A DNA stretch of 64,000 bases from Jannaschia sp. GRR-S6-38 (GTDB lineage: Bacteria; Pseudomonadota; Alphaproteobacteria; Rhodobacterales; Rhodobacteraceae). How positions within the stretch are numbered: the stretch's first letter is position 1; every line of letters begins with the position of its first letter. Of this stretch, positions 16,707-24,185 are shown piece after piece. The DNA lies in the NCBI RefSeq assembly GCF_029853695.1, contig NZ_CP122537.1, forward strand, positions 1,240,001 to 1,304,000, written 5' to 3'. A program made the translations under genes and the position numbers. The notes beneath the pieces are model-generated. The model made no database searches. It saw only the letters and a program-made list of their open reading frames with translations, and was not told where the DNA came from.

Positions 16707-18040
16707 GCGCCGAGCTCCAGCACCGGGACGCCGAGGCCCGCGGCGACGCCGCGCAGCGCCTCGGCATGGTCGCCATAGGCCAGCGCCATGTGATGCTCGA
16801 GCCCGCTGGCCATCACGTCGTCGCGCACCGCCGCCGCGCCGCGGTCGAAGGCCAGCGTGCCCGAGGTGCCGGTATAGGCCATCGGCCGGTCCAGCATCTC
16901 GCCGGTGGCGATCACCACCTGCGGCCGGCCCCGCGCCTGGCTGAGACGGAACAGCGTCACCCGCCCGGGCTTCAGCGCGAATTCCAGAAGCAGCGCCTGC
17001 TTGCGGTTGGTGTGGACCGTCGCAGCCGGGGCGGAGGCGGACATCGACGACGGCGCCTGCCCGCAATGCCAGACCACGCCGGTCTCGTCGTCCATGTCGA
17101 CGAGGTCGGCGAGAAAGACCGGCGCGTCGGCCACGGCCTGCAGGATCGATTGCGTGACCGCGCCGTAGACATCGGCCTCGCAGGCGCAGGGCGTGCGGGC
17201 CTCGCCCAGCATCGAGACCGGGCCGCAGACCGCGCCGCCATATTCGGTGAAAGTCTCGGGCCAACAGCGGATGGCCATCGCGTCGAAGCCGTGCTCGACC
17301 TTCAGCGCGTCGAGGGCGCCCGCCAGCCGCAGCGAGCGGTCGAGCTCGCCCCGGTCCAGCAGTCCCACGCGGCCCAGGGTCTCGGCCTTGGCCCGGTAGG
17401 GCGCGACGGCGGCGTCGGGCAGGGCGCGGGCGCGATCGAAAAGCTCGGGCAGCTCCAGTTCGGTGACGGTGGCGCCGGTCAGCGCGCGCAGCGCCTCGGC
17501 ATCGTAGGCGCAGGTGCCGAAGCCCTCGGGATGGGCGCCAATGCGCGCGATGCGGAGATGCTCCGGGATCGCGACGGGGGCGGCCTCGGCCGGTCGGCCC
17601 AGCTTCGGCGCGACCTCGGGCCCGCCGAACAGCGCGTCGAGATCGGCCGTGTCGCCATAGGCCCAGGCGAAGGCGCGGTCGTTGAGGCCCAGCGCGTGGC
17701 TGAGGAGATTGAGGCCGCAGAAGGCATTGAGCCGCAGCCGCCCGCCGACGCGCGGCTCGGGCACAGCCCAGATCGCGACGCGGCCGGGATGCGCCATGGC
17801 GGCGCTCGTGGCGAAGGCGGCGTCGGTGAAGGTGACCTGCAGGATCAGGAGCGCGTCGGTCTCGGCAACCGCCGCCAGCGCGTCATCGTCCGGGCCCATC
17901 AGCAGGGTGCGGGAACCGGTCACCTCGTGCCCGCCCGCCTGTGCCCAGGCGTCGATCTGCGTCAGCAGCGCGGCGAGCTTATCCTCCGCATAGGGGACGT
18001 CGAAGGTCGGACGGCCGAGGGGAAGCAGCCCGACGCGCAT
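16703..18040 (-). CDS. L-fucose/L-arabinose isomerase-like sugar isomerase
   Basis: A 445-residue protein of the FucI/AraA-like fold. The metal-site blocks are visible: FDAMAIRCWPE with the first glutamate, then AVCGPVSML and ACEADVYGAVT. A C-terminal LEHHMALAYGDH segment could supply a histidine ligand. Such enzymes convert an aldose to a ketose. Together with a PfkB kinase and a LacD aldolase, this suggests aldose to ketose to ketose 1-phosphate to cleavage. FucI-like enzymes act as sulfoquinovose isomerases in some sulfoglycolysis variants. The start overlaps the aldolase stop by one base (TGATG) and the stop overlaps the next start by four. Confidence 0.86.
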   Translation of the reverse strand: MRVGLLPLGRPTFDVPYAEDKLAALLTQIDAWAQAGGHEVTGSRTLLMGPDDDALAAVAETDALLILQVTFTDAAFATSAAMAHPGRVAIWAVPEPRVGGRLRLNAFCGLNLLSHALGLNDRAFAWAYGDTADLDALFGGPEVAPKLGRPAEAAPVAIPEHLRIARIGAHPEGFGTCAYDAEALRALTGATVTELELPELFDRARALPDAAVAPYRAKAETLGRVGLLDRGELDRSLRLAGALDALKVEHGFDAMAIRCWPETFTEYGGAVCGPVSMLGEARTPCACEADVYGAVTQSILQAVADAPVFLADLVDMDDETGVVWHCGQAPSSMSASAPAATVHTNRKQALLLEFALKPGRVTLFRLSQARGRPQVVIATGEMLDRPMAYTGTSGTLAFDRGAAAVRDDVMASGLEHHMALAYGDHAEALRGVAAGLGVPVLELGA

Positions 18041-19071
18041 CAGATCGCCGCGTAGCCGTGGCGGAAGTCCGCGCTGGGATCGCTGAAGGCGAGCCCCTTG
18101 CCGCCATAGGCCGGGTGCAGGTGCCACGGCGCGGCCTCCGCATCCGTCAACGCGTTGAGCGCGTCCATGTAGGGCACCGAGTCTTGGGCAAGCCCGTCCT
18201 CAATGCCCTGCCAGTCGGGATAGCGGTCGAAGGCGTCGAGCCAGATCGCCCGGCCCGCGAGGTAGCCCGAGGCACCGGCGGCGTAGGCGTATTCGAGCAC
18301 GCTGCGGAAGTCGGGCTTGCCCGCCCCCGCGGACAGCATCACCCAGGGCCGCCCCGCGAGGCGCCCCATTTCGTCGAACATGGTCTGAATGCCAGGATCG
18401 CCCGCCGCGATGCCCTTGGCGGGCACCGGGCTTTCCAACTTGAAGACGTCGACGCCGTAATCGGCCCCCGCGAAAGCCTCGACCGAGGCGAGGACGTGAT
18501 CGGAATGCTTGCTCGCCATCTCGGTATAGTCGCTGGTCTGCTCGGCATCGCTTTCGACCGGGTGGACCAGCAGCTCGAAGAGGAAGGGGATGTCGAAGCG
18601 CGCGCAGGCCGCGCCGGTGCGGGCCACGAAATCGCGCTGCTTGGCGGCGACCTCCTCCGAGATATCGGGCCGGTACCAGGCCAGCACCTTCACCGCGTCG
18701 CCGCCCATCCGCTTGATCTTGCTGACCGACCAGTCGTCGATCTCGGACGAGAGCCGCCCCTGCCCGGTTTCGGTGAAGCGCGAATCCTCGAGCGTCACGA
18801 TCAGGCCCTTGCGCGGATCGAAGGCGCGCATGCCGTGCGGGATCGCGTAATGCGGGTCCAGCAGCATGGCCGTCGAGGCGGGTTGCAGCGCCTCCAGCAG
18901 CATCGTCTTGACGCGGGCCACGTCCGCCCAGGGCGCTTCGCCGCCGTGATGCTCCGCGATGGGGCCCTTGATCGGCGGGCGCTGGTCCACGGCGGTCATC
19001 TTGAAGCGGCCCGCCGCGTCGGACATGCGGCGGAGCCCCAGCTGTTTGCCGGGGGTGAGCGTGACGGTCAT
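18040..19071 (-). CDS. class I aldolase of the LacD (tagatose-1,6-bisphosphate aldolase) family
   Basis: A 343-residue Schiff-base aldolase with a TIM-barrel fold. The FKMTAVDQR block near residue 23, FLFELLVHPVE, the probable Schiff-base Lys211 in GVDVFKLESP, WVMLSAGAG and the GYLAGRAIW phosphate-binding region match LacD. The E. coli sulfofructose-1-phosphate aldolase YihT belongs to the same family. The expected reaction is ketose 1-phosphate to DHAP plus an aldehyde. Sequence alone cannot separate tagatose bisphosphate, a 6-deoxyketose phosphate and sulfofructose phosphate. GGAGGG precedes the ATG, which overlaps the kinase stop by four bases. Confidence 0.9.
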   Translation of the reverse strand: MTVTLTPGKQLGLRRMSDAAGRFKMTAVDQRPPIKGPIAEHHGGEAPWADVARVKTMLLEALQPASTAMLLDPHYAIPHGMRAFDPRKGLIVTLEDSRFTETGQGRLSSEIDDWSVSKIKRMGGDAVKVLAWYRPDISEEVAAKQRDFVARTGAACARFDIPFLFELLVHPVESDAEQTSDYTEMASKHSDHVLASVEAFAGADYGVDVFKLESPVPAKGIAAGDPGIQTMFDEMGRLAGRPWVMLSAGAGKPDFRSVLEYAYAAGASGYLAGRAIWLDAFDRYPDWQGIEDGLAQDSVPYMDALNALTDAEAAPWHLHPAYGGKGLAFSDPSADFRHGYAAI

Positions 19072-19910
19072 TGTCCCTCCAGGTCGCGGGCCGTGGGATA
19101 GACCTTCCACCCGCCGGGCCGCGTGCATTTGATCGCGCCCGCAACATTGGCGAAGCGCGAGGCGGCGTCCAGCCCTTCCCCCCGGGAAAGCGCCAGTGCG
19201 AAGGCCCCGTGCCAAAGATCGCCCGCCCCCAGCGTGTCGACGGCCTCGACCGCGGGCGCGGGGACGTGCGGCCCGCCCGCCCAGACGACGCCGTTCGGCC
19301 CGTCGGTATAGGCCACGCGCCCCGGCAGCCGGGCCGCGGCCTGCGCCAGCGCGGCGCCGAGATCGGTCTCGCCGGTGAAGTCCTGCAGGCCGGGGGCGGA
19401 GAAGACGACATGGGTAGCCAGTTCCGCCAGCGCCTGGGGCGTATAGCGCTCGCCGTCCAGCACGGCCGGCTTGCCGCCCTCGCGGGCCGCGCGCAGCACC
19501 GCTTCGGCCGCCTCGGGCCAGCGGCAATCGGCGAGCGCCGCGTCGAAGGCGGGCAGGTCCGGCGGCGCGCTGGGCAGGCCGGCCCCGGGGAAGTTGACGA
19601 TCATCCGCTCGCCCGCCGGATCGACCATGACCGAGCTGAGCGGCGTCCGCCCGCCGCGGGCCAGAAGCGGCGTCACGCCCGCCTGGGCCAGCAGCGCGGC
19701 CAGCGCGTCGCCGGCGGGGTCGGTGCCCATCCGGCTGACCAGCGTGACCTCGCCCCCCAGCCGCGCCGCGCCCACGGCGGCATTGGCCGCGCAGCCGCCG
19801 CCGATCTGGCGGAAATCGGTCGAGCGGTGCTTGAGCGCGCCCTGGGGCAGCGCCTCGACCCGGTGGACGTAGTCGATGACCGAGATTCCGCAGACCAGAA
19901 GCCGCGTCAT
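19068..19910 (-). CDS. PfkB family sugar kinase, sulfofructose kinase-like (YihV-like)
   Basis: Ribokinase/PfkB fold kinase of 280 residues. The N-terminal signature region is FRQIGGGCAANAAVGAARLGG, and the catalytic base is Asp231 in DTLGAGDLWHGA. The whole chain aligns well with E. coli YihV as I recall it, including ALADCRW and the C-terminal IKCTRPGG. Residues Lys27, Asn106 and Arg130 fall at the positions of the Lys/Asn/Arg set described for sulfonate binding in YihV. The likely reaction is ATP-dependent 1-phosphorylation of a ketose, plausibly 6-deoxy-6-sulfofructose. Overlaps both neighbours by four bases (ATGA). Confidence 0.88.
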   Translation of the reverse strand: MTRLLVCGISVIDYVHRVEALPQGALKHRSTDFRQIGGGCAANAAVGAARLGGEVTLVSRMGTDPAGDALAALLAQAGVTPLLARGGRTPLSSVMVDPAGERMIVNFPGAGLPSAPPDLPAFDAALADCRWPEAAEAVLRAAREGGKPAVLDGERYTPQALAELATHVVFSAPGLQDFTGETDLGAALAQAAARLPGRVAYTDGPNGVVWAGGPHVPAPAVEAVDTLGAGDLWHGAFALALSRGEGLDAASRFANVAGAIKCTRPGGWKVYPTARDLEGQ

Positions 19911-21202
19911 TCCACGGGCAACCCGCTGGGCACCGCCGCGGGCTTGCCGAGGCGGCCCTTGACGCTCTCTCGCCCCTCCAGCGCGCCGAGAAAGGCCACG
20001 AGATCCGCGATCTCGGCCTCGCTCAGCGCGACCGGGGCGATATCGACGGCGGCGCGCACGCGCGCCATCTCGCGACGGTCCTGCCGGATGACGAAATCGG
20101 TCGCCGTCAGCCAGGGCGCTTCGGGCAGCTTCGCGAGGTCGGGGGTCCACGCGTCCAAGGCGGCCAGCGGGTCGGCATGGTGACGGATGATGCCAGCCAG
20201 CGTCGGGTAGGCGCCGTTATGCCCGTAGGGCGCGGTCAGCGTCACGTTGCGCAAGGACGGCGTGCGGAACCGGTAGGCGTCTTCCAGGTCGTCGGTCGCC
20301 GCCATCCGTCCGATATCGCGCGGCAACGGGTCGAAGGGCCGGGTGCGGCCGGGGCCGAAGGGCGGCAGGGCCAGCGCGTGGAAATCGTGATCGGTGAAGA
20401 GCGGGCCCGCGTGGCAGGACGCGCAGTTCGCCCGCCCGAAGAACAGCGCCCGGCCGCGATGCTGCGCCGGGCTCAGCTCGCCACGCCCGGCGCGCCAGTC
20501 GTCCCAGGGCGCATCGAGCGAGCGCCATTCAGAGCCCATGAAATCGGCCAGCGCGATGGCGATATGGGCGATCTCCACCGCCTCGGGTCCGCGCAGGTCG
20601 AAGGCCGCCGTGAACAGCGCGCCGTATTCGGGAATGCCGCGCACACGCTTGGCGATGATCGGCCAGGCGTAATCGACGCGGTCATGGATCGCGCCCGCCA
20701 CCTCGTTCTCGCGCGGGTTTCCCGCCATCTCGAACTGCGCGACCATGGGAAACAGCGCCTGCACCGCCAGCAGATGCGGCAGCCTCTCGGGCAGCCAGTC
20801 GTCGGCGGGGGTGTCGTAGCCGCTCGCATAGGCACCGGAGCGCGCGACCCGTCCGTCGTGGAAGAAGCTCGTGAACGCGGTCGCGCCGACGTTCCACAAG
20901 GCGGGCGCGTGGCGCGGCACGCGCTTGCGGATCGCGTCGGCCCCCTCGCCCGCCATCCTCTTCGCCCCGATGCCGCGCCCGCCCTCGCCGATCCCGAGGC
21001 TCAGCGCGTCGGCCGAGAAGGTGTCGTGGTGGTGGCATGTGGCACAGGCGATGTTGCGGTTGCCCGACAGGATCGGGTCGTAGAAGAGCAGCCGCCCCAG
21101 CGCCGCGCGATCCGCCTCGAAGGGGTGGAATTCGACCTCCTCCGCCTTGGCAGTCGCAGATGCGAGGGCCAGTGTCACGCCGAGGAGGATGCGATGAAAC
21201 AT
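19907..21202 (-). CDS. di-heme cytochrome c peroxidase / MauG family protein
   Basis: Exported di-heme c-type protein of 431 residues with a signal peptide ending near TAKA. The first heme motif is CATCH (in ACATCHHHD), the second CASCH in NCASCHAG, followed by LFTDHDFHALALP; RTPSLRNVTLTAPYGHNG is the family's C-terminal block. Relatives reduce H2O2 with electrons from cytochrome c or perform MauG-like oxidations in the periplasm. It is unexpected as the first gene of a sugar operon: its stop overlaps the kinase ATG by four bases. The start codon overlaps that of the divergent Sel1 gene, and no strong ribosome site precedes it. Confidence 0.9.
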   Translation of the reverse strand: MFHRILLGVTLALASATAKAEEVEFHPFEADRAALGRLLFYDPILSGNRNIACATCHHHDTFSADALSLGIGEGGRGIGAKRMAGEGADAIRKRVPRHAPALWNVGATAFTSFFHDGRVARSGAYASGYDTPADDWLPERLPHLLAVQALFPMVAQFEMAGNPRENEVAGAIHDRVDYAWPIIAKRVRGIPEYGALFTAAFDLRGPEAVEIAHIAIALADFMGSEWRSLDAPWDDWRAGRGELSPAQHRGRALFFGRANCASCHAGPLFTDHDFHALALPPFGPGRTRPFDPLPRDIGRMAATDDLEDAYRFRTPSLRNVTLTAPYGHNGAYPTLAGIIRHHADPLAALDAWTPDLAKLPEAPWLTATDFVIRQDRREMARVRAAVDIAPVALSEAEIADLVAFLGALEGRESVKGRLGKPAAVPSGLPVE

Positions 21203-21688
21203 GCCGCGATCTTGGCCGTCCTGCTGGCGGTGTCCACCCTGCTTGCGCGCCCCGCCCCCGCCCGCGCCGATATCGAGGCGGCCCGCGACCTGATGGAGGC
21301 GGGCGCATTCGAGGCCGCCTATGACGCGCTCTGGCCCGCGGCGCGCTCGGGCAATGCCGATGCGGAGGAGCTGATCGGCGTGATCTACGCGCTGGGCTTG
21401 GGCGTCGAGCGCGACCCGGTGCGCGCCTTCGAATGGTATCTGCGTTCGGCCATGAAGGGCCATCCCGGCGCGCAGTCCGGCGTCGGCTGGTATTACGAGG
21501 AGGGCATCGGCATGCCCGCTCCCGACCTCGTCCGCGCCTATATGTGGTACGTGCTATCGGCCATCGGCGGCGACCCGGATGCGGCGATCAGCCAGGAGGA
21601 GGTCGTGCGCAAGATGACGCGGGAACAGATCGACCACGCGCTGGCGTTGGTCGAAGATTACAAGGTCTGGATGTACCCGTTCCGCTGA
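21194..21688 (+). CDS. exported Sel1-like repeat protein
   Basis: A 164-residue protein with a signal peptide (cleaved near PARA) and helical Sel1/TPR-like repeats: AEELIGVIYALGLGVERDPVRAF and AQSGVGWYYEEGIGMPAPDLVRA are two recognisable units. Such solenoids mediate protein contacts; no function is known for this one. A GAGGAGG site lies about seven bases before the ATG, supporting this start. Its first nine bases overlap the first nine of the oppositely oriented peroxidase gene. The potassium channel gene follows 13 bases after the stop. Confidence 0.82.
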   Translation: MKHAAILAVLLAVSTLLARPAPARADIEAARDLMEAGAFEAAYDALWPAARSGNADAEELIGVIYALGLGVERDPVRAFEWYLRSAMKGHPGAQSGVGWYYEEGIGMPAPDLVRAYMWYVLSAIGGDPDAAISQEEVVRKMTREQIDHALALVEDYKVWMYPFR

Positions 21689-21701
21689 GGCCCGCCCCCG
21701 T

Positions 21702-23033
21702 TTGCCCGATCCCGAACCCATTCCGCTGGCCCGCTGGCTTGGACGCCCGGTCGGGCCCGAGACGACGCTTTGGCCGCCGCTGGCGCTGGCGGTGCTCTAC
21801 GCCCTGGCGATGGCGCTGGGGGCCTGGGGCTTCCGGTCGGGCTGGGCAGGCGGACTGAGCTGGGCGGATGCCGCCTTCACCGCCGTTTCGGCCGTGACGG
21901 TGACGGGGCTGTCGACCGTGCCGCTGCACAGCGCGCTGACGCCCGCCGGGCAGGCGCTGCAACTGGGGCTGATCCAGCTGGGCGGGCTGGGCCTGATGAC
22001 GGTGATCGTCCTGGCGCTGCGGATGGTCGGGGGCGGCCCGGACCGGGCGGGCGAATTGCTGCGCGCGGATCTGGAATTCAGCCTGCGCGACCATCTCGCG
22101 CGCGCGGCGCTGCGGGTTATGATCTTCGCGGCGCTGGCGCAGGGGGCGGGCGCCGCCATCGCCGCGGTCGAACTGGTCCCGGCGCACGGGCTGGCAGGCG
22201 GGGTCGGGCGGGCGCTGTTCCTCGCGGGCTCGGCCTTCTGCAACGCGGGATTCACGCCCTTCGCGGGATCGATGCGCGACCAGCCCGCGCTCGTGCTGGC
22301 CGTGACGGCGGCGCTGTTCGTGCTGGGCGGGCTGGGATTCCTGGTGCTGGACGACCTCTGGAAATGGCTGCGCCGACGCCGCGCGCCCAAGCTGCACAGC
22401 CGCGTCGTGCTGGCCGGGACGCTGGTGCTTGCGCTGCTGGGCTGGGCCGCCATCGCGGCGCTGGAATGGGGCAACCCGGCCACGCTGGGCGCCCATCCGC
22501 CCGCCGCGCGGCCGGGTCTCGCGCTGTTCCAGGCGCTGACGCCGCGCACGGCGGGCTTCGATGCGGTGGGGGCGTCGGGCTACGGGCCCGGGGCCGAAGG
22601 AGTGACCATCCTTCTGATGCTGGTCGGCGCGGGTGTCGACTCCACCGGCGGCGGACTGAAGATCGCAACCGCCGCGCTGCTGGTCGCCGCCGGCTGGGCG
22701 GCGCTGCGCCGCCAGGGCGACCATGCGGCCGCCGCGATCCGGCTGACGCCGCGCGGGACGCGCCGCGTCGCGATCCTGGCGCTGGCGACGACCGGGCTGG
22801 TGGCCGGCGCCGCGCTCGTCCTGCAGCGCGAGACGGGGCTGCCTTATCTCGACACGCTGTTCGAAGCGGCCTCGGCCTTCGGCACCGTGGGGCTGAGCGC
22901 CGGGGTCACCGACGCCGCCGCCGGGCCGGGCCGCTCGGTGCTGATGGTGCTGATGTTCCTGGGCCGGATCGGGCCGCTGACGCTGGCCTGGCTGCTGCTG
23001 GGCCGGCTGCTGGCGCGGGATGCGTCGGGCTGA
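21702..23033 (+). CDS. Trk/Ktr-type potassium transport membrane subunit
   Basis: A 443-residue TrkH/KtrB family inner-membrane protein. The four pore loops can be read in order: TVTGLST, AFCNAGF, TPRTAGF and AFGTVGLS, each ending in the conserved filter glycine, with paired hydrophobic helices around each. The length favours the shorter KtrB type. The start is TTG at 21702, 13 bases after the Sel1 gene; the next in-frame ATG lies inside the first membrane helix. KtrB normally pairs with a cytoplasmic RCK subunit (KtrA/TrkA), and none is encoded in this window. Confidence 0.92.
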   Translation: MPDPEPIPLARWLGRPVGPETTLWPPLALAVLYALAMALGAWGFRSGWAGGLSWADAAFTAVSAVTVTGLSTVPLHSALTPAGQALQLGLIQLGGLGLMTVIVLALRMVGGGPDRAGELLRADLEFSLRDHLARAALRVMIFAALAQGAGAAIAAVELVPAHGLAGGVGRALFLAGSAFCNAGFTPFAGSMRDQPALVLAVTAALFVLGGLGFLVLDDLWKWLRRRRAPKLHSRVVLAGTLVLALLGWAAIAALEWGNPATLGAHPPAARPGLALFQALTPRTAGFDAVGASGYGPGAEGVTILLMLVGAGVDSTGGGLKIATAALLVAAGWAALRRQGDHAAAAIRLTPRGTRRVAILALATTGLVAGAALVLQRETGLPYLDTLFEAASAFGTVGLSAGVTDAAAGPGRSVLMVLMFLGRIGPLTLAWLLLGRLLARDASG

Positions 23034-23043
23034 CACCGTACGG

Positions 23044-23069
23044 AAAAGGGGCGGCCCGAAGGCCGCCCC
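23044..23069 (-). terminator. Rho-independent terminator of the TRAP operon
   Basis: On the minus strand a perfect nine-base stem (GGGGCGGCC/GGCCGCCCC, 23048-23069) closes a TTCG tetraloop and is followed by TTTT, about 22 bases after the dctP stop. The plus-strand side has no T run, so it serves the TRAP operon only. Confidence 0.85.
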
Positions 23070-23091
23070 GGCGGTCCCAAAGGATGCCGGT

Positions 23092-24159
23092 TTACTGCAT
23101 GTCCATCTCGCGCCGGGCGTTCACGTTGGCCTCGGCCTCGGCGATGGCGGCGCGGAAGTTCTCCAGCATCTCGGCGCCGCCGTCGACATTCTCGCCGAAC
23201 CAGTCATAGACCGGCGTCGCGGCCTCCTGGAACATCGCCTTCTGCTCGGGCGAGGGCACGTAGAGATCGCCGCCCCCGGCCACGAAATCCTCGTAGGCCT
23301 GGATCGACTTGCGCTTGGGGCTGGCGAAGGTCGCCTGCTGGAGCGCGGCGAAGCCGTCGACCACGACGCGCTGCAGCTCGGGCGACATCGCCTGGAACTT
23401 CTCGTTGTTCATCACCCAGATAGCCGCCATGTAGGCATGCCCGTCCAGCGTCAGGTATTGCAGCCCCGCATCCGGGAACTTCATGCCCATGATATCGGTG
23501 ATGCCGTTCTTCGAGCCTTCGACCACGCCGGTCTGGAACGAGGTGAACAGCTCGGGCCACGGGATCGGCGTGGGCGAGGCGCCCAGCGCGCGGACCAGCT
23601 CCTGCGGCAGGTCGGCGACCACGGTGCGGATCTTGAGCCCGGCCAGATCCTCGGGCGTCTCGACCCGGCGCTGCGTGTTGGCGAAGTTGCGCCATCCGCC
23701 AGTGTTGCCGATGGTCATGATACGGATCGCGCCGCCGGAGTCCTCGAGCGCCTTCTCGCGCATCTGGCCGACCAGCGCGGTGTTGGTCAGCACCTCCTCG
23801 GCGATGCGGTCGTCGGACATCAGGTAGGGCAGGTCGAAGATCTGCACGTAGGGGAAGATGCCCGAGGCGCCGCCCGAGGTCGTCACGAAGATGTCGATCG
23901 AGCCGTCGGCCACGCCCTGCAGGCACTCCGCCCCGTTCGAGCAGAGCTGCGTGCCGATGAAGAGCTCGACGGTGACCGCGCCGTTCGACGCCGCCTCGAC
24001 ATAGTTCTTGAACACCACGAGGCCGTCGTAATCCTCGTCGTTCTCGTTCGAGTTCGCCGTGGCGCGCAGATTGATCGCGTGGGCGTCGGCCGCCGCGATC
24101 TGCGGCAGCACGAGGCTCGCGGCGAGCGCGGCGCCCGTCAGGATCGATGTCAGTTTCAT
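23092..24159 (-). CDS. TRAP transporter substrate-binding protein (DctP)
   Basis: Periplasmic TRAP binding protein of 355 residues with a signal peptide ending near IAAADA. Family features are FVTTSGGASGIFPYVQIFDLPYL, the NFANTQRRVETPEDLAGLKIRT block carrying the arginine that usually binds a substrate carboxylate (or sulfonate), and SFQTGVVEG. It delivers an organic anion to the DctQM symporter. A GGGAGGA site precedes the ATG. It is the third gene of the dctQ-dctM-dctP operon. The substrate is unknown; the operon lies about 2 kb from the putative sulfosugar operon on the same strand. Confidence 0.93.
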   Translation of the reverse strand: MKLTSILTGAALAASLVLPQIAAADAHAINLRATANSNENDEDYDGLVVFKNYVEAASNGAVTVELFIGTQLCSNGAECLQGVADGSIDIFVTTSGGASGIFPYVQIFDLPYLMSDDRIAEEVLTNTALVGQMREKALEDSGGAIRIMTIGNTGGWRNFANTQRRVETPEDLAGLKIRTVVADLPQELVRALGASPTPIPWPELFTSFQTGVVEGSKNGITDIMGMKFPDAGLQYLTLDGHAYMAAIWVMNNEKFQAMSPELQRVVVDGFAALQQATFASPKRKSIQAYEDFVAGGGDLYVPSPEQKAMFQEAATPVYDWFGENVDGGAEMLENFRAAIAEAEANVNARREMDMQ

Positions 24160-24185
24160 GTTTTCCTCCCTGGTGTCGTTATGGG

